From Rhynchopus euleeides (lineage: Eukaryota > Euglenozoa > Diplonemea > Diplonemida > Diplonemidae), in contig OY723283.1 in the NCBI GenBank assembly GCA_963210315.1, positions 2,046,001 to 2,110,000 of the forward strand: a stretch of 64,000 nucleotides of DNA. Direction: 5' to 3'. Each line of letters opens with the position of its first letter. Within the stretch, counting starts at the first letter, position 1. The notes under the pieces are model-generated. The model made no database searches, was not told the origin of the DNA, and saw nothing but the letters and a program-made list of their open reading frames with translations. The translations under genes were made by a program, and so were the position numbers. This document shows, piece by piece, positions 56,217 through 64,000 of this stretch.

Positions 56217-57632
56217 ATGGAAGTGACTGTGACCTGTACCTCCACAGGGGAACAGTGCGTCGTCGACGTTGCAGTTGACGAGAGGGTTGGCACGCTGGCT
56301 TCGAAGGCTTTGGCGAAGCTGAAGCTCGGGGCTTGTCTGGAGGGGGTCAGCGGTTTGCTGCGTGCCAAGGGGGGCGGGGAGAGTCTTGGTGGCAGCGGCA
56401 TCCTGATCTCTGCGACCACTCTGAAGGCTGGCGATGATCTGGAGCTGGACCTCCCGTCGGAGATGGTGTTGAAGGCGCTGCTCGGGGATCGCACCGTTCC
56501 CGATGCCGTGGCGGCGTTGTGTCCGAAGTCCGAACTGTCGCCAGAAGACATGCAACTCCTGTCTCTGATTGTGGCGACAGGACATGGCTCGGAGGCGTAC
56601 GAGTCCTCAAGGCAGCAGTACGACACCGCACCTGTCATTCGCCTTGCTCTCTGCCGGCTGGGGGTGCACCCTCTGTTCCACTTTCCATACCCCTGGGAGG
56701 AAGGATCCGGCGTGTCGTGGTCACCGTCCGGACCCGGGGCTGAAGAGGAGGCACGTTGCATTGCGGAGGCTGCCACTGCGTCTCCTTCGATGCGCGTCGC
56801 GCTTCAGACGTACAACGATTATGACGGCAACTACGAGTACTTCAACATGCTCACCTACCGTCGGCACCAGGATGGTGTGGCGGCTTTGGTCCTGCAGCTT
56901 CTTCATACGTACCACAGATACGATCGTACACCTTCTTATGACCAAGCGAAGCCAGAGATCTTAGCGTTTGCAGAAGAAATCCTCTCGCGTGGTGGCGACA
57001 CTACAGGACTCGATGGCGTTCTCGACCCTGATGCCATTGACATTGCAGTCCGTCACGGGGTCTGTGTGACGGCCATTTGGGATCGGGCCATGAAGGCCTA
57101 TGTCCGCGAAGAGTCCTCGCTTGTCGAGGGTTACCGCAACAACATCTACCTCGCCATGGAGATCCTGCTCAACGCGTCAAGGAAGCTGCTGGAGCTGGGG
57201 CTTGACCCCAACAGGGTCATCGACGAACACAACAACACTGCGCTCCACCTCGCGGCAGTCATGGGGTCAGCACAACTGTGCGAGCTTTTCTTGGAGGCAG
57301 GTGCCGAGAAGAAGAAGAACCACAGCAAGAAGCTGCCAATGGACTACATCAAAGAGGAGTGTGTGCCCGGCTTGCCGAACACAACAGGCATGCGGGCCCC
57401 TGTTGATTTCGGCGGGACTGTGATTGGCATTTCTCAAGCAAAGTCAAGGATGGAGGCAGCCAACGAGAGTATTCTGCTCGTTCAAGATGCCGAAGTGCTA
57501 CGTCTGCTGGGCGGTCCGTGTGGGGTGAGCAAGAAGGAAGCTCCTCCGCCTCTGCCTGAGGATGACCCCAGCATCGACGAGTATTCTGTGCGAAAGTCTT
57601 TTTGCAACACACGGCACACAAGGAAGCACTAG
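56217..57632 (+). CDS. Ubiquitin-like/ankyrin-repeat protein
   Basis: A single exon of 471 aa. Residues 1-82 fit a ubiquitin-like beta-grasp: strand MEVTVTCTST, strand CVVDVAVDERV, helix TLASKALAKL, then ISATTLKAGDDLELDL where ubiquitin has its last strands. The middle (about 83-300) is helical and of unknown family, with two short repeats of the type LSGLI/LLLSLI. Residues 310-381 hold ankyrin repeats: a partial one ending LLELGLDPNRV, and a full one DEHNNTALHLAAVMGSAQLC ... LFLEAGAEKKK. The ATG chosen is the first after the AG acceptor at 56,196; the upstream open part has no coding bias. There is no C-terminal GG, so it is not a conjugated modifier. Function unknown; an adaptor in ubiquitin or proteasome traffic is a guess. 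Confidence 0.8.
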   Translation: MEVTVTCTSTGEQCVVDVAVDERVGTLASKALAKLKLGACLEGVSGLLRAKGGGESLGGSGILISATTLKAGDDLELDLPSEMVLKALLGDRTVPDAVAALCPKSELSPEDMQLLSLIVATGHGSEAYESSRQQYDTAPVIRLALCRLGVHPLFHFPYPWEEGSGVSWSPSGPGAEEEARCIAEAATASPSMRVALQTYNDYDGNYEYFNMLTYRRHQDGVAALVLQLLHTYHRYDRTPSYDQAKPEILAFAEEILSRGGDTTGLDGVLDPDAIDIAVRHGVCVTAIWDRAMKAYVREESSLVEGYRNNIYLAMEILLNASRKLLELGLDPNRVIDEHNNTALHLAAVMGSAQLCELFLEAGAEKKKNHSKKLPMDYIKEECVPGLPNTTGMRAPVDFGGTVIGISQAKSRMEAANESILLVQDAEVLRLLGGPCGVSKKEAPPPLPEDDPSIDEYSVRKSFCNTRHTRKH

Positions 57633-58752
57633 GACAACGCACTGTACTGTGAGCGTCTTGATCTTTACAAGGCAAATGTTGCAGAGTGTGGTGTGGTGTA
57701 GTGTGATGTGAGTAAACGTATTTGATTGAATCGCTTTGCCCCCTACGATTTACGGGTGCCGTGTCTGAGGGGCGTACTCTTTCAGTCGCCCCTTGTCTAA
57801 CCTGCAGCACGTGCCGGCTGGAACACCACTCGCTGTTCCTGCATGTGAGCACAACGCCGCCCTCCATATTCACACGGGACCTTGCTTCACCCCTTCTTTT
57901 CCACCACCCTTTTGCTTTTGTGTTCGTTCTCTTGCGGTATTTTGTTCCGCACACTTCAATGTGGGTGTGGAAAGTTTCTCGCGCTTTGTTCGTGCCCTTG
58001 TGCTCCTCACTCACGACACCATCATCAGCAGGAGTGTGAGTGTGGAAGCGTCAACGCAAAAAAAGAACCGTAGCAAAGAGTGCCGATCAAAGCGCAGAGA
58101 CACTTTTCCAAACAAGCTTGCTTGTCACGTCGTAAGAGTCGGTGGGAGCGCACCGCGCGCGCAGTGTGTTGGTCAGAGAGCAACACAAAACCACTTCTAC
58201 ACAGTAACGCCGTTCACAGGAGCACAACACTGCCGCACAAGCAAACCCCGTACTCTTTGTGGAAGCGAAATCGAAATTACACTTTGTCAGATTGAAAATT
58301 GATTGCCACTGTGCTGGTGCATCTCTACTTGCACTGCAGGGTTTTGTTCACACGACTTTGGCGCACAAGCAAGCAAAGCCTTTCACTTGGCGTTGAATTC
58401 GCGTTCGGCTCCTTTTCTAAACGAAGAAGTCTGCCCCGGGGCTTTTGGTATTGCATTCAGCCCCTGCGGGAGGTGGGCCTACATCCCAACATAATCATCT
58501 GCCTCTGTGTGTTGCTGTGCCTTCCGTTTCGCCTGTGTCTCGGAACCTGCTCCCTGCCTTGTGTGATTGCCGGTCGTTTGCACCTGCCTTCATGCCTCGC
58601 ACCACAGCACCACCCCGCCCCTCCCGGTTGGAGGCAGCTCTGCGCCTGAGATGGGAAAAGAAGAATCGCCACTCTGGAAGCCCCCCCTCCCACCCCCCTC
58701 TCTTTTACACACCTCCGCACCCGCCCGCCCCCCTTCTGCATCCGTGTCACAC
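57633..58752. other. Intergenic
   Basis: AT-richer than its neighbours, with no supported gene. A CA-rich acceptor (CACACAG, AG at 58,753-58,754) lies 35 nt before the next start. Confidence 0.6.
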
Positions 58753-58789
58753 AGGCACAGTTGTCTCCCCCTCCACCCCTCTCCTGGCC

Positions 58790-59707
58790 ATGCCATCCTA
58801 CCACAAGGCACGCCCTGACGTAGGGCGGATGCTGCACCGTGCCTCTGAAGAGGATCTCCGCGGCAGGGTGACACGCCTGGAGCGCGAGGCCGTCTCAAAG
58901 GATGACGAGATAGCCCGCCTCCGCCGCGTCGTGAAGGAGCTCAGCGAGGAGCTGCTGGCCCTCCGCAGCGGCGACGGCCCGAAGGGCCTCTCCCTGGTGG
59001 TGCAGCGCCTCGACCAGGAGAACAGAACCCTCCGGGAGCAGGCCCGCGGCACCGCCGCCGCCGCAGCCAACCAGCGCGGCAGCACTGAGGACATCGCGCC
59101 CGCCCTGCGGAGCTCTGTGCGCAGCCTGCCATACTCCGTAGGGACGGCGACGGCTCCGCCGTCGCCTGCTGCGGTGCCTCAGCAGGACCCCGGCCTGCCC
59201 CTCGAGAGGGAGCAGCAGGCATGCCGCCCGCAGCACGCAGAGGCACCCACCGGCAGCGGCCCCGTAGGGCTCGGGGGTGTGAGGGGGGAGGCAGGGCCCA
59301 GCCCCCTCCTGTCTTCCTACGACGAGGTTGCGCTCTTTGAGTTGTACCGCCGGGATGGGAACCTCGGGGCCTACGCCGGTGCGCCGAAGAGGGTGTCGGT
59401 GTCCCCTGGTGTGGGGGGTGGGGGTGGTGGTGGTGTGCCCAGCCCCCTAGTGGACTACGCGCGGCCCGCTCCGGAGGGGAGGGACCCTGTGTGGGATCCG
59501 GCGTCGGGTGTGCCGGATGCGAGCTATCCGCATGCCGTTGGGGGGAAGGTGACGAAGGGGGTGCATGCGGATGAGGGGGCGCGGATGCTGGCAGTGTGCC
59601 CCGCAGGGGTGGGCTGCAGGGATGCGCGGTGTGCCCTGCATCACGGGGCATCGATGCACCATACCAACTCCGTGCTGCCCATTCGCGGCGTGTCGGTCTC
59701 GCCGTGA
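58790..59707 (+). CDS. Coiled-coil protein with one Nab2/ZC3H14-type CCCH zinc finger
   Basis: A single exon of 305 aa. Residues about 18-88 form a coiled coil (LRGRVTRLEREAVSKDDEIA, LRRVVKELSEELLAL, VQRLDQENRTLREQ), which suggests dimerisation. The middle is Pro/Gly/Ala-rich, with a Gly run near 200. Near the C-terminus is C270-x5-C276-x4-C281-x3-H285 (CPAGVGCRDARCALHH), the spacing typical of Nab2/ZC3H14 fingers that bind poly(A) RNA. One finger alone is unusual for that family, so RNA binding is plausible but unproven. Homologous repeats are not seen. The start is the first ATG after the acceptor; the longer upstream frame lacks codon bias. Confidence 0.75.
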   Translation: MPSYHKARPDVGRMLHRASEEDLRGRVTRLEREAVSKDDEIARLRRVVKELSEELLALRSGDGPKGLSLVVQRLDQENRTLREQARGTAAAAANQRGSTEDIAPALRSSVRSLPYSVGTATAPPSPAAVPQQDPGLPLEREQQACRPQHAEAPTGSGPVGLGGVRGEAGPSPLLSSYDEVALFELYRRDGNLGAYAGAPKRVSVSPGVGGGGGGGVPSPLVDYARPAPEGRDPVWDPASGVPDASYPHAVGGKVTKGVHADEGARMLAVCPAGVGCRDARCALHHGASMHHTNSVLPIRGVSVSP

Positions 59708-60019
59708 GGTGGGGGTGGGGGGGGTGGAGCTGATAAAGGGGTGGGGGAGATCCCCCACTGAATAGAATAGAGCAAAAAAAATAGTTGGGATAAAAAAATC
59801 GCGTCCACAAAACCCTGTTGCACTGATACGGCCCCTGTCCCTCACTCCCCCTTCACCCTGTGCACACCACCCCACACATCCCTGCCTGACCAGTGTGGGC
59901 CCTGCTGCGTCGGCGGGGCGGGGTGTGGGGGTGGGTGCGGTGGTTGTGGCCACCCTGTAGGGGTGCAGGGGGTGTGTTTCAGCGCCAGGCCTCTGAGGGA
60001 GGGTCATTGCGTTGTCATC
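59708..60019. other. Intergenic
   Basis: A short spacer with an A-rich patch (59,772-59,800) and an acceptor tract GTGTGTTTCAG (AG at 59,981-59,982) serving the next gene. Confidence 0.6.
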
Positions 60020-60703
60020 ATGGAGGGGGGTGGTGGCGGCAGGGTTGTGAACCCGGTGTCCCTGGCGCTGCTGGTGTCGGAGGTGGCGGGGTCCGTTGAG
60101 GGGGGGCGTGTGCCACACGCGCAGCTGTCGGAGGAGTCGCTGGCGATGGTGGAGCGGTCTGCGGAGGACTTCGTTGCGAAGGCGGCGGACCTCGCCTGCC
60201 GCCTGGCGCAGCACCGAGGCGCGCATCTGTTGGAGGGGAAAGACGTGGCGGCAGCGCTGAAGGCGCTGCATGGGATGGTTGTGCAGTATCCCCACCAGAG
60301 GCCCACACGCGACGCAGCGCAGGCACGCCGGAAGCGGTTGCGTGAGGGCGAGGCGGAGGGTGGTGCTGAGGGCGGTGTGGCGACCCCAGTCGTGGGTGCG
60401 GGTGTGGCAGTGGCAGTGGAGGCGGGTGGTGGGGTGCCGGCGCGCCCAGCAGAGCTCCGCAGTGCAGAGGGCGAGGTGGGGGCGGTGTCGCCGTCGAAAA
60501 CGCCGACGCCGCCGCAGGCGCCCCCGCCGCCGGCGCCGAAGCCGCAGTCGCCGCCGGCGACGCCGTCTGTGATCGAGAGGGCGACGCCGTCGCCGTCGCC
60601 GACACCCGGCCAAGTAGCGAGCACACCCCAGCCAACCCCAACACCGCAGCCAACCGAACAGCGCCCCCGGAAGAAGAAGATCAAGTTCGTGAGGATGGAG
60701 TGA
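60020..60703 (+). CDS. TAF12: TAF12-like histone-fold protein (TFIID/SAGA)
   Basis: A single exon of 227 aa. Residues about 12-82 form a TAF12-type histone fold: LALLVSEVAGSV, then LSEESLAMVERSAEDFVAKA (alpha 2, with the DFV pattern), ADLACRLAQHRGAHLLEGKD and VAAAL (the LAKHR---LE-KDV hallmark of TAF12). TAF12 pairs with TAF4 in TFIID and with ADA1 in SAGA, in the nucleus. The histone fold lies at the N-terminus and is followed by a low-complexity Pro/Ala/Thr tail with repeated TP and SP, ending PRKKKIKFVRME, a likely nuclear localisation signal. In yeast and animals the fold is at the C-terminus, so the order here is inverted. NFYB/NFYC-like folds were considered; the KD-V pattern favours TAF12. 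Confidence 0.75.
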   Translation: MEGGGGGRVVNPVSLALLVSEVAGSVEGGRVPHAQLSEESLAMVERSAEDFVAKAADLACRLAQHRGAHLLEGKDVAAALKALHGMVVQYPHQRPTRDAAQARRKRLREGEAEGGAEGGVATPVVGAGVAVAVEAGGGVPARPAELRSAEGEVGAVSPSKTPTPPQAPPPPAPKPQSPPATPSVIERATPSPSPTPGQVASTPQPTPTPQPTEQRPRKKKIKFVRME

Positions 60704-61500
60704 TGTTCGTGGGGTGGAGGGGTTTTCTCAGTCAATTCTTCGACAAGGTGCGGTGTACGGTGGGTGTAGCACCTTATTCTTGTGTATAAAACGGTGTGGG
60801 TGGTGGGTGTGTGTGGCATTGGTGGCTCTTTACGCGTTTAGATCCGATTCGCCCAGACCCACGGTGCTTGTTCAGCCGGAGGTCTTCAGAGCATCCCTCG
60901 CCAGCATTCAGTGATCTCCCTCCGGTGGTGACTTCCACCACCGGCCTCTGTGCAATTTATACAGCGGGCACATTCGAGTCGATGCCCTGTTGTCGCCTTC
61001 CGCAGCCATCTGGTTGCAACAGAGCTGCACCACTTCTCACTGACGTCTGCAGCCCCCTCCCCCTCACCCCCCCTGACCCCACCTCAAAAAGTTAGCGACA
61101 GACCGTGTGCTGATCCCCCACCACTTGTGGAATCGATTAAAGGATGCACTCCGTGCCGAGCACGAAGGGCACCCCTACCTCGGCGCTTCAGGATTGCCCC
61201 GTCCCTTCGGGTGCCTAGCAGCCATGGGTCCTCAGCTGAGCGGAAGCTCCCAAACCTGGTTGGTCCCGTTCCTGTAGGAGATCCGTCGTGCATGGTGCGG
61301 CACCCTCGCCCATCCCGAACAAGTGCTCAGCGGATCTGCAGACCCCTTCGTCAACTCCATCACGTCCAACTCCGCGAATGGCTGCCCCGCCGCGCCGCTT
61401 CGTTCCCAGACGCCGTGCATCGCACGCCTTCAGGTGCTGATCGCCCACCCCCCACTCTTCACAACTCTTCACACCGCTGTGCCTGACCACCACACCCACC
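60704..61500. other. Intergenic
   Basis: No supported gene. Acceptor candidates with AG at 61,502 and 61,506 lie 15-19 nt before the next start. Confidence 0.6.
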
Positions 61501-61520
61501 AGGCAGGCCACGTCACACCG

Positions 61521-62546
61521 ATGGCTGTGCTGCTGTCCGAGTGTGACAGGCCGGAATGGCAGAGCCCTGTCAACTATGAGATGCCCCGCGACGCGAACGT
61601 CCACGTCATCAACAGAGGCGTGCCTGGGGTGTGCGGCTCGGGCGCCCTGTCCGAGCTCCCCGCTGCCGAGGCAGAGCAGGTGGGGGCCGCGCAGGACGAC
61701 GTCGACTGGCGCATCCGAGGCGACGTGTTTGTCGTCTTCAACAAGTCGGCCTCACCTGCCTCCTTCGTCGCCACCCTCCCAGAGGCATGCGCCTGCGCTG
61801 CTGCTGACGGGCAGTGCTACCCCATGACGTGGTACACCACTGACGACGACTGCACCATGAACGACATCAACACGTTTGTCATCCACATCGACCCCCAGCA
61901 GTGGCTGGGCGCCTTCCGCATCCTCAAGGGTCCCACCAAACGCGACGCCCTCCGGCGGAGGGGCGGTGCCTGGGCAGTGGTGCCGATCGAACCCCACCCC
62001 GCACCGTACCCCAGCACGCCGGTGGTAGTCATCGGGTTCCCTATCAGAGGCAGCACGCCTGCGGAGGAGTGGCGGTGTGGCCAGGGCTTCGAGGGGGGCC
62101 TGACACACTTCGGTGTGTATTCGACGCATTCGGCAGACTTCGAGTGTGAGGAGGGCACGGCTGTGACGGCGGTTGCAGCGGGTGTCGTGCATACAGTGGT
62201 GCAGAAGCACGAGAGGTCTGGGGGGCATGTGGCCCACCTTTACCGTGGGTACAACGAGGTGGTGGTGCGGCACCCCGATGGCACGGAGGCCTGCTATCTG
62301 CACATCCAGAAGGACAGCGCGGCAGTCAAGGTCGGGGATGCCGTAGCGAAGGGTCAGGTGTTGGCTGCAACCGGCTCTGTCGGGTTCGCCCCCTGGCCCC
62401 ACATACATTTCCAGCTGAATTACCAGGGCAAGGCAGGGTGTCCGGATGACATCGGTGCTACAGTCCCCTTTGCCTTTGAAGGATCTCCCGCCTTTGTGCC
62501 TGTTGCGGGATACACTTATACGGTGAACGGTCGGGTTTCCGGGTGA
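61521..62546 (+). CDS. M23-family (LytM/lysostaphin-type) zinc metallopeptidase-like protein
   Basis: A single exon of 341 aa. The C-terminal half (about 190-325) is an M23 peptidase domain: GLTHFGVYSTHSADFECEEG gives the first His/Asp ligand pair (H196 or H203 with D206), AVTAVAAGVVHTV the strand after it, EVVVRHPDGTEACYLH (H261) the second His, VGDAVAKGQVLAATG the beta-turn, and PHIHFQL the H294-x-H296 motif. The zinc and catalytic set is therefore complete. Bacterial members cut peptidoglycan cross-bridges. The N-terminal 185 residues (Cys-rich around CACAAADGQC) match nothing I recognise. No signal peptide is visible with this start. Such enzymes are rare in eukaryotes and usually come from bacteria, so gene transfer is likely; codon use now matches the host. 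A role in digesting bacterial prey is speculation. Confidence 0.82.
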   Translation: MAVLLSECDRPEWQSPVNYEMPRDANVHVINRGVPGVCGSGALSELPAAEAEQVGAAQDDVDWRIRGDVFVVFNKSASPASFVATLPEACACAAADGQCYPMTWYTTDDDCTMNDINTFVIHIDPQQWLGAFRILKGPTKRDALRRRGGAWAVVPIEPHPAPYPSTPVVVIGFPIRGSTPAEEWRCGQGFEGGLTHFGVYSTHSADFECEEGTAVTAVAAGVVHTVVQKHERSGGHVAHLYRGYNEVVVRHPDGTEACYLHIQKDSAAVKVGDAVAKGQVLAATGSVGFAPWPHIHFQLNYQGKAGCPDDIGATVPFAFEGSPAFVPVAGYTYTVNGRVSG

Positions 62547-62794
62547 TGAGGATGCAGGGGAGGCTGTAGGGTGTTGGTTGGGTGTCGTATTTCTCAGCTG
62601 ATTAGTGTTTTAGACTGGCAATGAAATGGGCCCCCTGTGTCTGGAGGGGGGGTTGGGGTGGGGTGTGTAGTTTGGGGTTCCACAGACGCAGAATGAGCCG
62701 CCGAGGGGGAGGCACGTTAATTTTGCCAACAACACAACAGCAGAACACAAAACGAAATGCATGAAAGAACACAACACCCACACACACCCCCCAC

Positions 62795-62804
<10 letters not shown>

Positions 62805-62835
<31 letters not shown>
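62805..62835. repeat. (CT)n microsatellite
   Basis: About fifteen CT dinucleotides after a C run. Confidence 0.95.
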
Positions 62836-62837
<2 letters not shown>

Positions 62838-62924
62838 ATCCATACCCCCCTCACATTGACGCATAATCGCCCCCCCCCCCTTCCCCCCTGCTACGATCAA
62901 ACCAGGGCAATTCCTAACTATCGA

Positions 62925-63090
62925 CCCATCGACCCACCAAAAACCGGTTTCCCCCCCCCACTTTTTCCATCGACCCATCGACCCACCGAATTTCTGGGTC
63001 GGTGGGTCGATGGGTTGATGGGTTGAGGGGATCGTTTCATCAACCCATCTACCCATCGACCAACCAACCCATCGACCCACCGACTTTGGT
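62925..63090. repeat. CGACCCATCGACCCAC repeats in both orientations
   Basis: Short units CGACCCATCGACCCACC occur several times, and GGTCGGTGGGTCGATGGG appears in the middle, so the stretch can fold into a long hairpin centred near 62,996. Confidence 0.8.
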
Positions 63091-63140
63091 CAGGGGCTTG
63101 ACATGACCTGGATCATGTCAACCTGTGAACATATGTTCAC

Positions 63141-63192
63141 TACCGTGGCCTCCGGCGGCTGGGGGGCTCCGCCCCCCAGACCCCCCTGTGCC
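63141..63192 (+). repeat. GGGGGGCTCCGCCCCCC module, copy 1
   Basis: TACCGTGGCCTCCGGCG, then the palindrome GGGGGGCTCCGCCCCCC, then AGACCCCCCTGTGCC. The second copy at 63,295-63,346 differs by a few bases. Confidence 0.85.
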
Positions 63193-63294
63193 GTGTCCTT
63201 GCGCGACAATTTATCGTCACATCGGGTAGGGTCTGGCCACTCAGGATGCAGCCCAATTCACACCGAATATGCGCCCGCCAGGAATAAATGTTCG

Positions 63295-63346
63295 CTACCG
63301 TGGCCTCCGGCGCTGGGGGGCTCTGCCCCCCCAGACCCCCCTGTGC
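63295..63346 (+). repeat. GGGGGGCTCTGCCCCCC module, copy 2
   Basis: Second copy of the module at 63,141, 154 bp downstream. Modules of this GC-palindrome type are frequent in many GC-rich genomes. Confidence 0.85.
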
Positions 63347-63904
63347 CCTGTGCCTGTCCAGCAGGGACAAATACCCCCCGTTTGAAAGGCAGCCTATTGG
63401 ATCCTGCGTGCCATGCCATCTTTTGAACATGACACTGTGCGTCATGTTCATGTGTTCACGCAGCTGTCATCACGCAGCTGTTTCAGGGGGTGTCCCAGAA
63501 AGTGCAAGCCCTGTGGGTCGATGCTACGTCATCCTCTCCGCCATGCTGCCCATCCCGTCAATCATGGGGGAAGTCCCCAAGGAAGTTGCAGAGGCAATGG
63601 GCGCGAAGAAAACACGGGCCAAATGGAGCTGCTAGCTGAGCGCACGTTTCGCGCGCGAAGCGCGCGAAAAAATATTACCCCCCTTTTTGACAGTCTTTGC
63701 CCAGCTCCCCCCCTTTTTCCCCCCATCGACCCAGTTTTCCCCCGACCCTGGAAAGTTAGTAATACCCCTGCGATCAAACCCCCCCTTCCCCCCCGCTGCC
63801 CCTCCACTGCCTCCACTGCCCTCACACCACACAGGGGCGGTACAAGGCTGGGGTGAGGGTCACACCCTCACACCCCCCTCTCCCCCCACCGGCATTACAC
63901 ATCG

Positions 63905-64000
63905 ATGCACCGATGCGGGCAGCACGCGCTGCCCCTGCTGCGGGCACTGCTGCTCTGCGCCCTGGCCCAGCCCCTCATGGCCGGGAAGGCCCAGCTTGAC
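63905..64000 (+). CDS. Secreted or membrane protein, 5' end only (cut by window end)
   Basis: The first 32 codons of a gene running off the window. The start ATG at 63,905 gives a textbook signal peptide: basic N-region (MHRCGQH), hydrophobic core (LLRALLLCALAQPL) and a small-residue cleavage region (MAG). A CA-rich acceptor (ACCACACAG, AG at 63,833-63,834) lies 71 nt upstream, and codons end mostly in G or C. A second ATG at 63,913 in another frame gives an Ala/Arg-rich stretch without signal-peptide features and is less likely. The mature protein is not visible. Confidence 0.55.
   Translation, partial: MHRCGQHALPLLRALLLCALAQPLMAGKAQLD

Larger units (their letters stand above)
62547..63832. 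other. Intergenic with several repeat types
   Basis: No supported gene. It contains (CT)n at 62,805-62,835, an array of GACCCATC/GATGGGTC units forming inverted repeats (about 62,925-63,090) and two copies of a G/C-palindromic module (63,141-63,192 and 63,295-63,346). Confidence 0.6.

Overview
This is a eukaryotic nuclear window, GC-rich, with short GT-AG introns (52, 56, 95, 148 and 291 bp reconstructed here), long homopolymer G/C tracts, minisatellites and transposons. Every host gene that I can support lies on the + strand. Most start codons are preceded, roughly 10-80 nt upstream, by a C/T- or CA-rich tract ending in AG. A one-directional gene array with such acceptors fits an organism that makes polycistronic transcripts and trans-splices a leader. 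A diplonemid or related euglenozoan is my leading guess and a dinoflagellate the alternative. This is inference: no spliced-leader RNA or rRNA is present to test it.

Layout. 1-9.8 kb: a tandem pair of small membrane-protein genes (1337, 2938), a block of TIR transposons (4.48-8.75 kb), then a two-exon TIM22-type mitochondrial translocase gene. 10.8-19.0 kb: a three-exon leucine-rich-repeat gene with an N-terminal lipidation motif, then a 1,428-aa gene that joins an HSP70 ATPase domain, a PDZ domain and an HSP70-like lid to a long Ser/Pro/Arg tail. 19-28.8 kb: no host genes; an LTR-like direct-repeat element in a (GT)n tract and two abutting TIR elements (B and C). 28,844-43,351: a 14.5-kb array of exactly 468 tandem 31-bp units with no length change, showing higher-order duplications. 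43.35-47.56 kb: a decayed non-LTR retrotransposon (coiled coil, OTU protease, remnant AP-endonuclease, truncated reverse transcriptase) on the - strand, followed by a fourth TIR locus (D). 48.7-52.8 kb: gene-free, with G/C hairpins. 52.8-64 kb: a gene-rich end with a PA-domain membrane-protein gene, a - strand zinc-finger ORF beside a dimeric minisatellite, a ubiquitin-like/ankyrin gene, a CCCH zinc-finger gene, a TAF12-like histone-fold gene, an M23-type metallopeptidase gene and the first 32 codons of a secreted-protein gene.

Most striking points: (1) all three independent TIR-element loci are inserted at a TA embedded in a long G (or C) run, and two loci hold two elements end to end sharing one TA; (2) in the HSP70-like protein a PDZ domain sits where the substrate-binding beta-sandwich should be; (3) the 31-bp array keeps perfect phase over 14.5 kb and abuts a reverse-transcriptase reading frame.
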